64,000 nt of DNA, from assembly GCA_039090855.1 (NCBI GenBank), contig CM077012.1, positions 142,572,541 through 142,636,540 of the forward strand, given 5' to 3'. Source of the DNA: Macrothele yani (taxonomy: Eukaryota; Arthropoda; Arachnida; Araneae; Macrothelidae). The notes below the pieces were generated by a model, which saw nothing but the letters and a program-made list of their open reading frames with translations, had not been told where the DNA came from and searched no databases. Positions 1 through 11,419 of this stretch are shown piece by piece. Positions within the stretch are counted from its first letter, which is position 1, and each line of letters begins with the position of its first letter. The translations under genes and the position numbers were made by a program.

Positions 1-479
1 GCTTCCTGTAATTACTGTTAGTAATGAAGAAACGTAACAGAATCAATGAACACAAAGCAGCAACAAGGAACATTTTCAATAAAACAGGATTAGATAAGCA
101 CATGCAACAACTGGCCACAAGATGGACTAGAACTCCTTAAAAGTTATCAAGCATCCAAAAATTCAGAAGAATCCCTGGAAATTTTCTGGACACAAAGTGG
201 CAACATCAACAACCATGCTGGATGGCAAATGTACCAGGCTTGGTCACCAGACCTGTGAAAGAAGTAGGGCACAGGAACTCCTGATGATGATCTAGTTTAT
301 GGATCAAAAATTTGAGAGGTAAAGTACCTAAAAAAATTTAACCTCTGTAATTCTCATTGTGTGTGTTTTTTGTTTTGTTTAAAATTATGTCGCCATGAAT
401 TAGAAACTGAACCTGCATCAATTTCCATTTGAGTATGTTACTATCAGACTACCCAGGAACAAATTTCCAAGGAACCAAT

Positions 480-610
480 CACTTCAGTTGCTTGGAAATT
501 TGGTGTCCCAGGTGGTGTAATAGTAGCATACTGGAAGAGAAATTAGAAGGTGCAAGTTTGATTACTGCACCATTGTAATGTAATTTTCAAGTTTTCTGAT
601 ATGTCTATAT
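480..610 (+). repeat. old tRNA-like SINE remnant (second SINE family)
   Basis: A tRNA-like stretch: an A-box-like part (GGTGGTGTAATAGTAGCATA) is followed about 40 bases later by a B-box-like part (CAAGTTTGATTACTGCACC). The tail TAATGTAATTTTCAAGTT recurs nearly unchanged near 62440, and a weaker relative lies near 47750. The shared tail after a tRNA-like head suggests an old SINE family distinct from the GCCGCCCC family in this window. No target duplication was identified. Confidence 0.4.
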
Positions 611-1880
611 GTGCAGAACATTGAAATGCTAACATTGCAGAGCTGAAAATAAAATGCTTGTTTGTGTGCCATGTACTTGGGAAGATAATTTCTGTGATGT
701 CTCCTAATACCAGGAGTGTAGCTAGGTACTTCTGTGCCAGGGCAAAACCATAAAATATGATCCCATCTGTCTTTCTACCACAAACACAGCTCAAAAAACA
801 AAATTAACACCATGCCTCAATATCTTTATGTGGTTGGCACACTCAAACTGTGATTGTTATCACAGCTTTTCGTAACTGCTTCAGTCTGGACCTTTGGTAC
901 TACCAGTGGCGAATTTAAAGTTCCCGTGGTCCTGCACACAGCATTGGTTTTGGGGCCCCCTTACTTTGCTGGGCATTCTTAAAATATAACCCGTGCATTC
1001 TCTCTCCCACTAATGTATGAAAAAGTATTGTAATCATAAAAATAAACTAACTTCCAGATTTCAACAGAGATCCCATTTTGGCCTCCCCGAACATGATTTG
1101 ACTATTTTCATGGTAGTGTGCCGGTGTGGTTTGTTGTTGCCATAACTCAAAAACTATTATAGCTATCAAGACGAAATGTAATGATGAGGGCTTTTGTGGT
1201 ACTCTGTTTGGGAGGAAATGGTTGAAGTGGAAAGCCTTTTGTTAAGGAAGAAAAGTCAGAACTTTTATAAAGATGACCATTGAACCATAGTGCTTTAACA
1301 TGTTACGTAAGGTTTATTTATGGTATTGCCTTAATTCACATTTATGTTACATGCAGCATGGGAACTGCTGTCACATATCATCAGATCCCACCCCTCTGAC
1401 AAGTTCCCTTACAGACAGTCGGAACATGGATGAAATCTATTCCTCTGCCTCATAAAACTCGTTTCCCGATGCCATTTTACTCGCACAATAGCAGTTTTAT
1501 GATTACCTCTTAAACTAAACTTAAAGGGGATGGGGGAGGAGTTTTCAGGGAAAGATGCGATGTGATATAAAACATCAAACTAAAAAGCTAAATGTTCATT
1601 ACATTCTAAAAAAATTGGCCAGAAATAACACCCCAATTTTTAATCTCAATTGTAAATAATGTAGTAGTAAGTAAAATTATCCTCAAAACGATATTTAGTG
1701 AACCTGCATTTAAGCTAGTGAATTCATACTTGTAGATGATGTACTTCGATTTCGGGCAGAATTATGCCCCCCAAATCTTCCCAAACCCAGAACAACAAAT
1801 CAAATTTATCCTTTGCTCTATAACTTTTTTCTTTTTTTTTTTTTAGAAGCAAGCAAAATATATATATATGTTAATATATA

Positions 1881-3262
1881 CACTGCTGGCCACCCAAAAT
1901 GCAACACCAAGAAGGAAGCATTCGATTGGCCTGAAATTTGCAGCATGCGTGGCCCGCGAGAGGACATGCAAACAATTAGCATTGCAGAGCATATGCAAAT
2001 CATGTGTGCCCGGCACGCCACCAAGAAGCACTATAAGAAGGGTGCACAGAAGGCGTGGTGTAAGTAGTAGAAGTGTGTTGTGCTGCCGGACCTGTGTGTG
2101 GGAAGCTTCCTGATGCCTCGTCGCAGAATATGGCAGTCATTCCAGCACGTTTCAGAGTTCGACAGAGGACGAATAGTGACTTATCGCTACAGCAGTTTAT
2201 CGTACCGAGACATCGCAGTTTATCGTACCGTGTGGGATGACATCCAGCCACAGTGAAGCGCGTATGGATTCGGTGGGTGCAGGGGCGACGGACAGACCGA
2301 CGTGAGCGATTGCCGCAGCACACCACCGAACGAGAGGATCGCCATGTTGTGCGGCGGGCACTGACGGCTCGCACCGCCACATCGTAAACGTTAGCACAAG
2401 AATTAGGGTGTGTTGCGCAACAACCTGTGTCAGTACGTACCCTTCGACGTCGTCTGCAGGAGCGGGAACTTGTCGCACGGCGCCCATTGCTCCGATTACC
2501 ATTGACGTTACACCACCGGTGAGTGCAGCGGCAGTAGGCCGTTGAACGCCGTACCTGGACTACGGAATGGCATGACATTATCTTCTCTGATGAATCCCGC
2601 TTCTGCCTGCAACAACATGATGGTCGGAGCAGCGAGTGGCGGCACCGTAGCAAGACTGTATGACGCCTGCATTATGCATCGCCATTCTGGTACGTCGCCT
2701 GGCGTTATGGTTTGGGACGCAATTCGATATGACACCCGCACCCCTCTGGTACGCATCGCCGGTACACTCAACAGCCACCGCTACATCTCCGACATTTTGG
2801 AGCCTGCAGGACCTGCCAGCGGCCATGTTTCAACAGGATAATGCGCGCCCGCACGTGGCACGCATCATGCAACAATTCTTCACTACCCACCAGGTGTCAC
2901 TGCTGCCGTGGCCCGCCTGTTCTCCCGATATGTCGCCCATCGAACACGTCTGGTCGCTGATCAGCAACCAAGTGGCCCGGCAAGCACCACCCACGGCTAC
3001 GCCTGATTAACTGTGGCAACGTGTGGAAGCAGCCTGGGCCGACATACCGCAAGCCCACATCCAAAGCCTCTTTCGTTCGATGCAGCGGCTGTTATTGCCA
3101 GCCATGGGGGCCACGCGAACTATTGATGTCTGCATGTTCCGCAAGTCGAACTGGCCTGTAAGCTCAATCGTTTCATCTTTGTATCTGTTATTATGTGTCC
3201 AGTAAATCTAGCTTTGCTATCTCGTGTCCTTCTTTTTGTTGCATTTTGGGTGGCCAGCAGTG
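1881..3262 (+). mobile_element. Tc1-like transposon, copy 1 of the CACTGCTGG family
   Basis: The element has clear terminal inverted repeats beginning CACTGCTGGCCACCCAAAAT at both ends and is flanked by TA dinucleotides (1879-1880, 3263-3264), the Tc1/mariner target duplication. Its 1,382-bp length suits a full-length Tc1-like element. A second, internally shortened copy lies on the minus strand at 43779-44889. It sits inside an older hAT-like remnant. Confidence 0.92.
2113..3126 (+). pseudogene. Tc1-like DD34E transposase, frameshifted
   Basis: This would be the nuclear cut-and-paste transposase of the surrounding element. The start ATG gives MPRRRIWQSF...SEFDRGRIV, the usual helix-turn-helix opening of this family. 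Near the end are FQQDNARPH, with the second catalytic aspartate, and WPACSPDMSPIEHVW, with the catalytic glutamate; exactly 34 residues separate them, giving a DD34E signature. The span of about 338 codons equals the normal family length. Stops and frameshifts break it in several places (for example after DDIQPQ near 2256, after ATPD near 3010, and around 3085), so it cannot make an active enzyme. Confidence 0.88.
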
Positions 3263-3725
3263 TAAATAATTATTTTTGAGGCCCCGCCCCTGGGTACCAT
3301 GTCAGATAGACCGAATGCAGCATGACTCGCAGCCATAGTAATGATCAAATAGCCCCCGGAGAATCTCCAATAATGTTAATAGCATCCTTATCTTGCACCA
3401 TGCATGTTCAATCCAACTAAAGAAAAGTCTGCAATGTTGTCAACAAAGACCATGGTTTTTCTTAGTTGGAGGGACTATACACAACTGCACCTTTGCTACT
3501 GAATTACTAAACGTTCTGACATGCACTGAATATTTTGAGGAAGGCATGCAAATTTTAAGCTGCCAAGGCTACCAAAACTGACAAAACATATTATAATTCT
3601 GTAAATGACAAAGTATGGTACAAAAAAACTGTACCAGGAACTGGTGCAGAAGTTTCAATTCCAATTGTAATGAAATTCTAAGGAGTGATTTTTGTGCCCT
3701 CCCTAGTTACGCCTCTGCCAAATAC

Positions 3726-4165
3726 CTATGCTGTTCACTTGGTTAAGTACTACATTAATTCCTTTGCTAAACCCTTCATTTTTGCTTCATAGAAACTTTT
3801 AGAATTCCTTATCTTGTTGCATTGTTCCAGAAAATGTCTTTAAGATATTTGAAATCAAGGGCAAATAAACTAGGAGCAAGTTCCACTTTTAAAATACAAA
3901 AACAAAATTGATTATGATACTCATTATACATTGTCTTCCATTATCAGTGTTTGTAAGACAAGGAAGAATGTGCTAAATTAATTTAGATAAAGAATATTAA
4001 TTTATGATCGAAAACTTAACTGTGCCTCAGTTCAAAATATATGCCCAAAATATCTTTTAACATATGATCAGTGTTTTAACAAAATGGTGAAAAAGTGCAG
4101 CTGGATTTTTTATTTATTTATTTTTTGCATGTGGCTAAGAAAACCATGATATTATTGGATCAGTT
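3726..4165. other. AT-rich sequence without recognised features
   Basis: No open frame with family resemblance, no repeat ends and no RNA gene were recognised between the old hAT remnant and the SINE insertion. Confidence 0.5.
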
Positions 4166-4176
4166 AATCCTGTAGG

Positions 4177-4394
4177 AGCCGCCCCGGTGGCGCAGTGGTC
4201 TAAGGCGATGGCCTCTGATCATTCGTCCAAAAGGGGTCCGGGTTCGAATCCCGGTGAGGCATGGATGTTGTGTTTGTCTTACGGCACTGGCTCTCTCCCT
4301 TCCCTGGAACCAGTGACCCTAAATTAGGGACGGGCGACTGCTTATAGCCCATTGAGTTGCTCACAGTGGTCGTTAAACCTCCAATAAAAAAAAA
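4177..4394 (+). mobile_element. tRNA-derived SINE (GCCGCCCC family), young copy
   Basis: A tRNA-like head carries a pol III A box (TGGCGCAGTGG) and B box (GGTTCGAATCC). A conserved body follows (CTCTCTCCCTTCCCTGGAAC) and the copy ends in an A-rich tail. It is flanked by a perfect 11-bp target duplication, AATCCTGTAGG, at 4166-4176 and 4395-4405, so the insertion is fairly recent. Such elements are moved by a LINE reverse transcriptase in trans. Related copies occur at 25636, 33179, 34741/35613 and, on the minus strand, 63610. Confidence 0.92.
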
Positions 4395-4405
4395 AATCCT
4401 GTAGG

Positions 4406-4982
4406 GCTATGCACACAGGTGTGTGTGTGTGTGGTGTCAAATGGAGCTATTACTCCTGGGTTCCAGTCGATGTGGATGCTGAAAGGCTTGGAATAACGTT
4501 GCTGATTAAGTGTTGTAAAAACGCTTTTTGCAAGCAATGTGAACATGTGTTTGCCCCTGGGCACCAGTCTCCTTTTGCTATGGCTCTACGGTTAAGAAGT
4601 AGCAATAAATAATGAAGCAACTACAAGAATATTTTTCATTCATTAAACAATTTCAGTGCACATACTGATTTGTAGCTATTTATACAGTACATTTATTAAT
4701 GTGATATATGTATACATAGCTGCTCATTTTTGAACAAACATTTTAATAGTAAATGATACATATTCCTGTTTTTATCATGCCTTTCTTTTGAATTACAATA
4801 GAAAAATAACATTCTTTAAGTAGTGGATGATCTTATTAATTGACACACGCTCACAAAAAATTTGTGAGCATGTGTGAATTGATGTCATATAAATCAATAT
4901 GGTTCTGAGTTTATTTTACTATGAATGTGTTGCTACAATCTGCATGTGGTGTTATGGTTCATATGGTCCTGCTGAAAAAGTA
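4406..4982. other. intergenic sequence with a short hairpin
   Basis: The stretch contains a GT microsatellite near 4420-4432 and an imperfect hairpin at about 4841-4878 (ACACACGCTCACA paired with TGTGAGCATGTGT). No gene or element ends were recognised. Confidence 0.5.
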
Positions 4983-4991
4983 CCAATAGTG

Positions 4992-5722
4992 ATTCCGTAT
5001 CAACTCAACACAATTTGAAGACATTTTTTACCAAACCATCTCAGATTTTAATGAAATTTGGTACATAAGTGGCCTCTATATAGATTAAGAAAAATACCAA
5101 ATTTCATCGTCATATATCCACCGGTTTTTGAAAATACAGCTATATAAAATGTCCAAAAACACCCCAAAATCGGATGATTGATATGTTTTTAAATTGAGAT
5201 TGCAGCTCCCCTAATTAAGATAGAGAGATGGGAAAGGTAGCTTTTTGTAGTATTTTTTATGCTCTTTTATTTGATGTAAAACACAATAGGGATTAAGATT
5301 TTAAAAAATTCAAATTTTAAAATTAAAATTTTGAATTTTTCAAATGCGACGCTCCAAAAAATTTGAAATTGCTTTAAAGCAATCTTTATATGTTTGGCAT
5401 TTGATCATGTGAGTTGTAACTTGGGATGATAATGGGTTTACTTAAAAAGCTATATTCAAATTTAGCCTAACACAAGAGTTTAATGAAAAAATAAATAAAT
5501 TAAAAAAACATGTAAACTGAAAATAAATTTGGGCTAAATCTTAAAAAAGTTTCATTAATAACAATAGATATAGTATTTTTGTTATTTAAAATCATTTATT
5601 TAAACAATGTTTTATTTTTAATTAATTTGTTTAAAAACTGAGACTACATGGGTTTAAATTTTTTATTAATTTCATTATTCAGAATTTGTAATAATTCACA
5701 ATACAATTTTAAAAAAATAAAC
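4992..5722 (+). repeat. left terminal inverted repeat of the long-TIR transposon
   Basis: An AT-rich arm of about 730 bp pairs with 8523-9240. Anchor blocks include AATCGGATGATTGATATG, CTAATTAAGATAGAGAGAT and TAACTTGGGATGATAATGGG, each found in reverse complement in the right arm. The two arms differ by scattered substitutions and small indels, so they have aged after insertion. Confidence 0.88.
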
Positions 5723-5897
5723 AGACTTTAAAAAGGTAATTTCAATTACTGCTCAAGAAACACATCAAAAAAATAATAACATACGGCATTGAATTGCTTA
5801 CATTTATGCAAATTATATTCCTAATCTTAAACTTAGACGTCACTTAAAGCAGAATCTCCTAAAATTAAAAAAGTTGCATCATTGTTTTGAAGTGAAA

Positions 5898-8142
5898 TCA
5901 CACCTGTAGATCCTTGATATAGTCTTTAAAAGCTTCAGTAGTTTGGTGTATTTCTGTTTCAGAGAGATTGTAGACGTAACTTACAGGAAGCCATAATACA
6001 TCTTGTGGGCTAGGGTAGGAAAAGGATGTAGATGGACCAGCTGGATGTAAAAAAGAGACCTTAACTTTATTCTCACTCTCTTCTTTTGCTAGAACATACG
6101 CTACCCACCAGTTGTTTTAATAGATTATGGTTATGTAACCACTAATTTCTGTTATTTGCAGTCTGTCTTGTAATGCTAATACTTTTCAGTAGCTGACTCG
6201 TTTGATTCTGAGAACATCTTCACTTTTATTTTTGAATTACTCAATGGGATAGGAATAAAAGCATGCAGTTTCTGGGTACCTTGCATTGTTAGAGACTTGC
6301 TTCAGCGATTTTCCAAAAATTGATCTGTTTCTATGTATTCTTCTTGACTTACATAAAGTTTGCCACAAAAATGTTCTGAATTGCCCATTCGCACAACTGA
6401 AATGGTGTTTGAATTTGATTCTCGTAAGGGCGTTGTAAGCTGGCTCGGGCAGCTAACCTTTTCACCACTCCACCAACGCCATCACGTGGCCCCTTCCCGT
6501 GTGCTGTTGCTGAAAAATGCAATTCAGCATCAATGTTAAAGTCTCATCTTGATGTAAACATAAGTTTGTGAAATTTTTCCGATTTTTGTACTGGGCTGCA
6601 GACCCGTCAGAGAAATAGTAAATTTTTTTGACGCTGTTGTCACCAAACTTACTTTTCAAGAAGTTAATAAGTTTTTTTTGGAAGCAGTACAGTGCAATTG
6701 TGTTGTGCTCTAAACATTCAGAAATTACTACAAAACTTACATGTTCAGTCTTTTCTGTTTTGTAATAGATGACAAATGGGTGGACTGTGGCTTGCCCACT
6801 GGTCCAGTGATAGCTCTGAGCTTCATCTTAAAGAAGAAAAATATAATTTTCGGCAAAATCACAAATGACGAGAAATTCTGAGTCCTTGAGGTTTTCCTTA
6901 GTACTATTCATAAAAGAGCTTTGCTGCTTAGCAATGAAGTCATGTCTGACCAAAGCAGCCAGTTTTTCGCAAAACAAATCAAGTTGCATCTATCAAGTGT
7001 AATCCATTGGCGAAAAGTTAGTTTTTCAACCAAGTTCTCCTCAAAACCGTGTTCCATTACATTTCTTACTTCCTCATTCCCAGGACAGGCGGGGCACTTC
7101 CCCCAAATGACAATCTATGGAAGCAGGGTTGCACAATACTCTGCAAGACAATGTTTGTAGGAAGATAATTGTTCATTTGTTAGTGAACCAATTCTTGCAT
7201 TTTCCATCATCAGTTTTACATTTTGGTGTGTGGTGCATACACGTACCGTATGAGTACCACTAGACCCTGCCAGGACACAGTTTTTTGGTCTGAGCTCTGC
7301 GAATTTGGAAAAACTGACTTTCGTGCCTGCAAATTTATCTTTGAATGACTTATAAGCTTCTGTCAAATTACATAAAATCAGCCTCTTTGACAATTTAACT
7401 TTGTCTCCGTTTTCAGTCCTAACAGAAACACAATCTTTAATTCCAGGTAAAACCTGACTAATTTCATCACTTTGGTAAAACAATCGTACTACTTCAACTA
7501 CTTCAGAAGAGAGAGACTTACCTGGTTTTCTATTAAGGCTTTCCAAAATTCCTTTCTTCTTCAGAATTTTTTTATTGTCTTACCATATAATTAGGAGCAT
7601 TGAACTCCTGCATGATTTTCCTTACACTCCATGACTCTGGTAAGCAAGTAAAAAAATCAACTGTTTATCTCTAGTGCAGTTAGAAAAATTACTTTTAAGA
7701 TTGTCCATAAGAGAGTCGTGAAGTATTTCATCCTCGTCATCAGATGACTCTTGAATATTTGTAAAAAGCTTCTGTTTCATAGCAGAACTGATTTTTTGAA
7801 TTTTGGTTGAAGCATAACATTTAGATTTTAGCTTTTTCTTATTGACAGGTGATTCACCCAATTCATGGAGTGAAGTATTCAGTGTTTCAATTACTTCTAA
7901 CGTAGATGCAAAATTTTCGTCCATTTTCTCATCAGCACAGGTTTCATTTGCTTCTTGACTAATTTTTAGTTTTCAGCTGCTTTCTGCAAGAATCACAAAT
8001 TTTAGTTTCTTTTGATACGTCATCAAAATTTTCCAACATCCAGTCTGTCACATTTCTTAGCTTTTTTTTTATCCCTTACTCTATGGTCACTTTTTTTAAA
8101 TGGATTGAAACATTGTATTAATGCATATCTTGTTCTTTCCAT
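5898..8142 (-). pseudogene. unclassified transposase-like protein of the long-TIR element
   Basis: Several minus-strand blocks appear to be one decayed protein of roughly 740 codons. The start near 8142 reads MERTRYALIQCFNPFKKSDH and is soon followed by a CDSCRKQL motif that could bind zinc. A middle block (7546-7115) contains PGIKDCVSV, FAELRPKNCVL and HTVRVCTTHQNVKL. A later block (6659-6462) has YFSDGSAAQYKNRKNF, whose SDG...QYK core I take as a possible catalytic region. The C-terminus reads WWVAYVLAKEES...FKDYIKDLQV. I recognise the FAELRP/SDG-QYKNR pattern as a recurrent element-borne family of invertebrates but cannot name it. Frameshifts separate the blocks, so this copy is inactive. 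Confidence 0.62.
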
Positions 8143-8522
8143 TGTTGATTATTTGTGCATAAAATGTAAAATTCAAATAGTAAAATAACTGCCTCCCATT
8201 ACCTGTTCTTTTTATTTTTCCTAAAAAAATCCTGTACAACTTCAATTTATAAAAGTCTGGTTTCAAAACTGAAAAGGATATACTTTATTCAATTTAAAGT
8301 TTTCAACCACAAAAGTTTTCAAACACATATCACTTTCACTGCGTGGAACACATATGATCACCATCAAAACCTAAAGCAGACTGAGGTCTGTCTGCAAGGT
8401 AGGAATGCAAGTTGCTGCTTGTTGGGTCTTGTTACCAATGATCTAAACAACAATCAGTTTTTAAAGTCAGAACACGCAGAGTTTTGTCCAAAACAAAATG
8501 TAGCCTACAGTACAACTGCACA

Positions 8523-9240
8523 GTCTTTTATTTTTTTATATTGTATTGTGAATTATTATAAATTCTGAATAATGAAATTCATAAAATTTTTATACCTATG
8601 TAGTCTCAGATTTTAAATAAATCAATTAAAAATAAAACATTGTTTAAATAAATGGTTTTAAATAACAAAAATGCTATATCTATTGTTATTAATGAAACTT
8701 TTTAAGATTTAGCCCAAATTTATTTTCAGTTTACATGTTTTTTTTATTTTTTTTTCATTAAACTCTTGTGTTAGGCTAAATTTAAATATAACTTTTTAAG
8801 TACACCCATTATCATCCCAAGTTACAACTCACACAATCAAATACCAAACATATAAAGATTGTTTTAAAAAAATTTCAAATTTTTTGGAGCGTCACATTTT
8901 AAAAAATTCAAAATTTTTATTTTAAAATTTGAATTAAAAAAAATCTTAACCCCTATGGTATTGTACATCAAATAAAGAGCATAGAAATACTACAAAAAGC
9001 TACCTTTCCGATCTCTCTATCTTAATTAGGGGAGCTGCAATCACAATTTAAAAACATATCAATCATCCGATTTTGGGGTGTCTTTGGACATTTTATATAG
9101 CTGTATTTTCAAAACCGGTGGACATATAATGAAGAAATTTGGTATTTTTCTTTATCTATATAGAGGCCACCTATGTACCAAATTTCATTAAAATCTGAGA
9201 TAGTCAAGTCGCTGTGTTGAGTTGGTACAGAATGAATGAC
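8523..9240 (-). repeat. right terminal inverted repeat of the long-TIR transposon
   Basis: This is the mirror copy of 4992-5722. It starts near ATTGTATTGTGAATTATTA and ends at GGTACAGAATGAATGAC before the 9-bp flank. Confidence 0.88.
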
Positions 9241-9249
9241 CCAATACTG

Positions 9250-10195
9250 AATGCTTCCAAGACACAATTTTCATTCAGACTGTTGGCAGTCACAATGGTC
9301 TGTGTCCTAGAACTAAATTACAGTTTAATTATTAGTTATTTGGTTAGTAATTAGATTAAATCACTTACTCAATAAAAAAATAATTAGATTACTCGGCTGT
9401 TTCCTAAATTACATTTTGATTAGTGATTTCAAAACCTGAGTTGACAAGTGTTCACTTTTTTGTGGCCCTGAACAGTGAATTATAGAACACATAGAACATT
9501 CCTGGTGTTGTAAATTATTTTGTATGGAAAAAACTGACATCCTTGAAAAAACTTAATCTCATCTGTAAAGTAGTAGTTTTCAAAAGTTCTGTTATAAACC
9601 AAGTATTAACCAGGATAAATTTAAAGAAATTAAATCTTAAGAATTTCTAATTTTTGTGATTTTTTAAAAACTGAAAATTTTTTTTAATAAAATTTTTAAA
9701 GATTACATATCTTTTTCATATCCTTAGTACTGCAACTCACTTGTAATCTTGTAGTAACAGTGAGTAGTATGATTATAACTTTACAAAGATTAGTAATCTT
9801 TAAAAATTGCTCCTAAACAAATTCCTTGTTTAAAAAAAGATACAAACATGAAATGTTTTAAAATTTACTAGAAATATATACTGGCTTACTTATAATTTGA
9901 ATTTTAAAGTTTTGTATACATTAGTTTTTTAAACTTAAATGGCAATTTTAATATGTGTTATTGTAAATAAATAAAATATTTCACTTATCCAGTATTCTTT
10001 CTCTTTTGAAGTTAAAAATTGTTTTCATGTCTGGAGCTATTTATTTCTTGTGCATACATCCAAAATTGCATATGTAGCTGTTGTCAATGTGAAAAGCTGG
10101 AGTATTGAGCCAAACTGTAAGAAATTTATACGTATGAATCAATACTTGCTATATCATTGAGTTGTACTGATTTCCATGAGCATAAAAATGACAAT
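9250..10195. other. very AT-rich sequence without recognised features
   Basis: Many A/T runs and short self-complementary pieces are present, but no coding similarity, element terminus or RNA gene was identified. Confidence 0.5.
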
Positions 10196-10199
10196 TTGT

Positions 10200-10786
10200 T
10201 TCATTGGTAATTAGTCATGGTTTATGTGAGGGTCACATTGATGAAGAAATTAATCGGCGTACAAAACTTGCCTGGTGAGCTTTTGGAAGAAACAGCATAA
10301 TTTTCAAGAGCAATATGCCATTATGTCTTAAAAGAAAAGTGTTTGATCAATGCATCCTTCCAGTGCTTACGTATGTGCAGAGACTTGGACCTTAACTAAA
10401 AGAGACATACAAAGGCTGCAGACAACTCAAAGTGGCATGGAGAGGTGCATGCTTGGTGTAACCAGGAGAGATAAGAAGAGGAACTCGTGGATCCGAAAAA
10501 TGACAAGAGTGGAAGACATCATAATCAGAGTTAAATCCCGGAAATGGCAATGGGCTGGACATACTGCCAGAAGGACAGACCATTGATGGACAGCTGAAAT
10601 TTTAGATTGGATTCCAAGGGACAGGAAAAGACCCAGAAGAAGACCACATGAGAGATGGCTGGATGAAATTCGAAAGTATGCGGGAGTGACATGGAGGAGA
10701 CTGGCACAAGACAGACCGTTGTGGAAGAAACTTGGGGAGACCTTCGTCCAGCAGTGGATTGATAATGGATGATGATATATATATAT
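10200..10786 (+). pseudogene. 3' end of an RTE-type LINE reverse transcriptase
   Basis: This is a 5'-truncated non-LTR retrotransposon tail. Translation in pieces gives GHIDEEINRR, CLKRKVFDQCILPVLTYV and AETWTLTKRDIQRLQTTQ. It continues with GMERCMLGVTRRDKKRNSW, KWQWAGHTARRTDH, WTAEILDWIPRDRKRPRRRP and, near the end, ETFVQQWIDNG. These are the familiar last residues of RTE-clade reverse transcriptases. The element ends in a GATGATATATATAT simple repeat, as RTE tails usually do. Stops and a frameshift inactivate it. The catalytic domain is missing because of the 5' truncation typical of target-primed integration. The neighbouring Penelope-like copy begins immediately after the tail. Confidence 0.82.
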
Positions 10787-11419
10787 ATAGAATGAAAACA
10801 TTACAGAACAAAAATACAAAATTTAAAAAAAGGACCTTCAAAACAAGTGAAAACAAAAAACAGGTTGCCGTCATCAGGAGAGCATCAACCTGTGGGAGTG
10901 GCCTTTCTAGAACCAAAAAATGACAAGGCGTGCCAAAATTGTCAGTTGGTCATGCTCCCTAGGCTACCAAACCGAATTCTAATAAGCACAAGAATTCCAA
11001 GAATCAAATTTATACAACTGAAAAAAATTTATTAAAAGCTTACCGGCAGAACAAAACCACCATGACAAGACATCAAACGAAACTCAACAGAACACCCACA
11101 AGAATCCAAATATATACACTGATATAAAAGGTGGTCACGGTTAATCAACTACCTTGGTAAGCCAAAAAATGTGTGAATTGACAAGATGCAAAACTGTGTA
11201 TGTAGATAAGATCTTCAGCTATTAGGAACCCACCAAATAGCAATTTATGTTGCCTATATACTTAAAATTGTTAGGTCCTAGGTTAATAAAGCATGTCAAT
11301 GTGCAATTTGAAACTCTTGGAAACCGAATTAAAGTTCAAAATTAAATATTTAAAATGACTTAAGCAATTTTTAGGAAAATTGTTAGATTGCAGTTTAGAA
11401 AGAAGAGCTTTCAGATTTT

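Larger units (their letters stand above)
904..3292. mobile_element. possible nested hAT-like element
   Basis: The left end CAGTGGCGAATTTAAAG and the right end, read inward on the other strand (CAGGGGCGGGGCCTCAAA), resemble hAT termini. The flanks GGTACTAC (896-903) and GGTACCAT (3293-3300) agree at 6 of 8 positions. No transposase is seen apart from the Tc1 element nested inside. The assignment is weaker than for the outer element because both the TIR and the duplication are degraded. Confidence 0.35.
711..3717. mobile_element. old non-autonomous hAT-like element
   Basis: The left end CAGGAGTGTAGCTAGG and the reverse complement of the right end (CAGAGGCGTAACTAGGGAGG) match as imperfect terminal inverted repeats. 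The flanks CCTAATAC (703-710) and CCAAATAC (3718-3725) form an 8-bp target duplication with one mismatch, as expected for hAT. No hAT transposase is visible inside. Without the later insertions the body is short and looks non-autonomous. It carries a nested hAT-like element and a Tc1 element. Confidence 0.55.
4992..9240 (-). mobile_element. DNA transposon with ~720-bp terminal inverted repeats
   Basis: The sequence from 4992 inward is mirrored from 9240 inward, starting with ATTCCGTATCAACTCAACAC and ATTCTGTACCAACTCAACAC on the opposite strand. The arms run to about 5722 and from about 8523. The flanks CCAATAGTG (4983-4991) and CCAATACTG (9241-9249) form a likely 9-bp target duplication with one mismatch. 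The interior carries one minus-strand coding region. Long TIRs with a 9-bp duplication recall Mutator-like elements, but the superfamily is not proved by what can be seen here. Confidence 0.78.

Noticed and set aside
4181..4260. tRNA gene
   Set aside because: The A and B boxes are clear, but the sequence lacks a proper acceptor stem and continues into a body and A-tail repeated elsewhere; it is a SINE head.
10732..11035. short protein frames across the RTE/Penelope junction
   Set aside because: They run through simple repeats and the 3' untranslated region of the retroelement.
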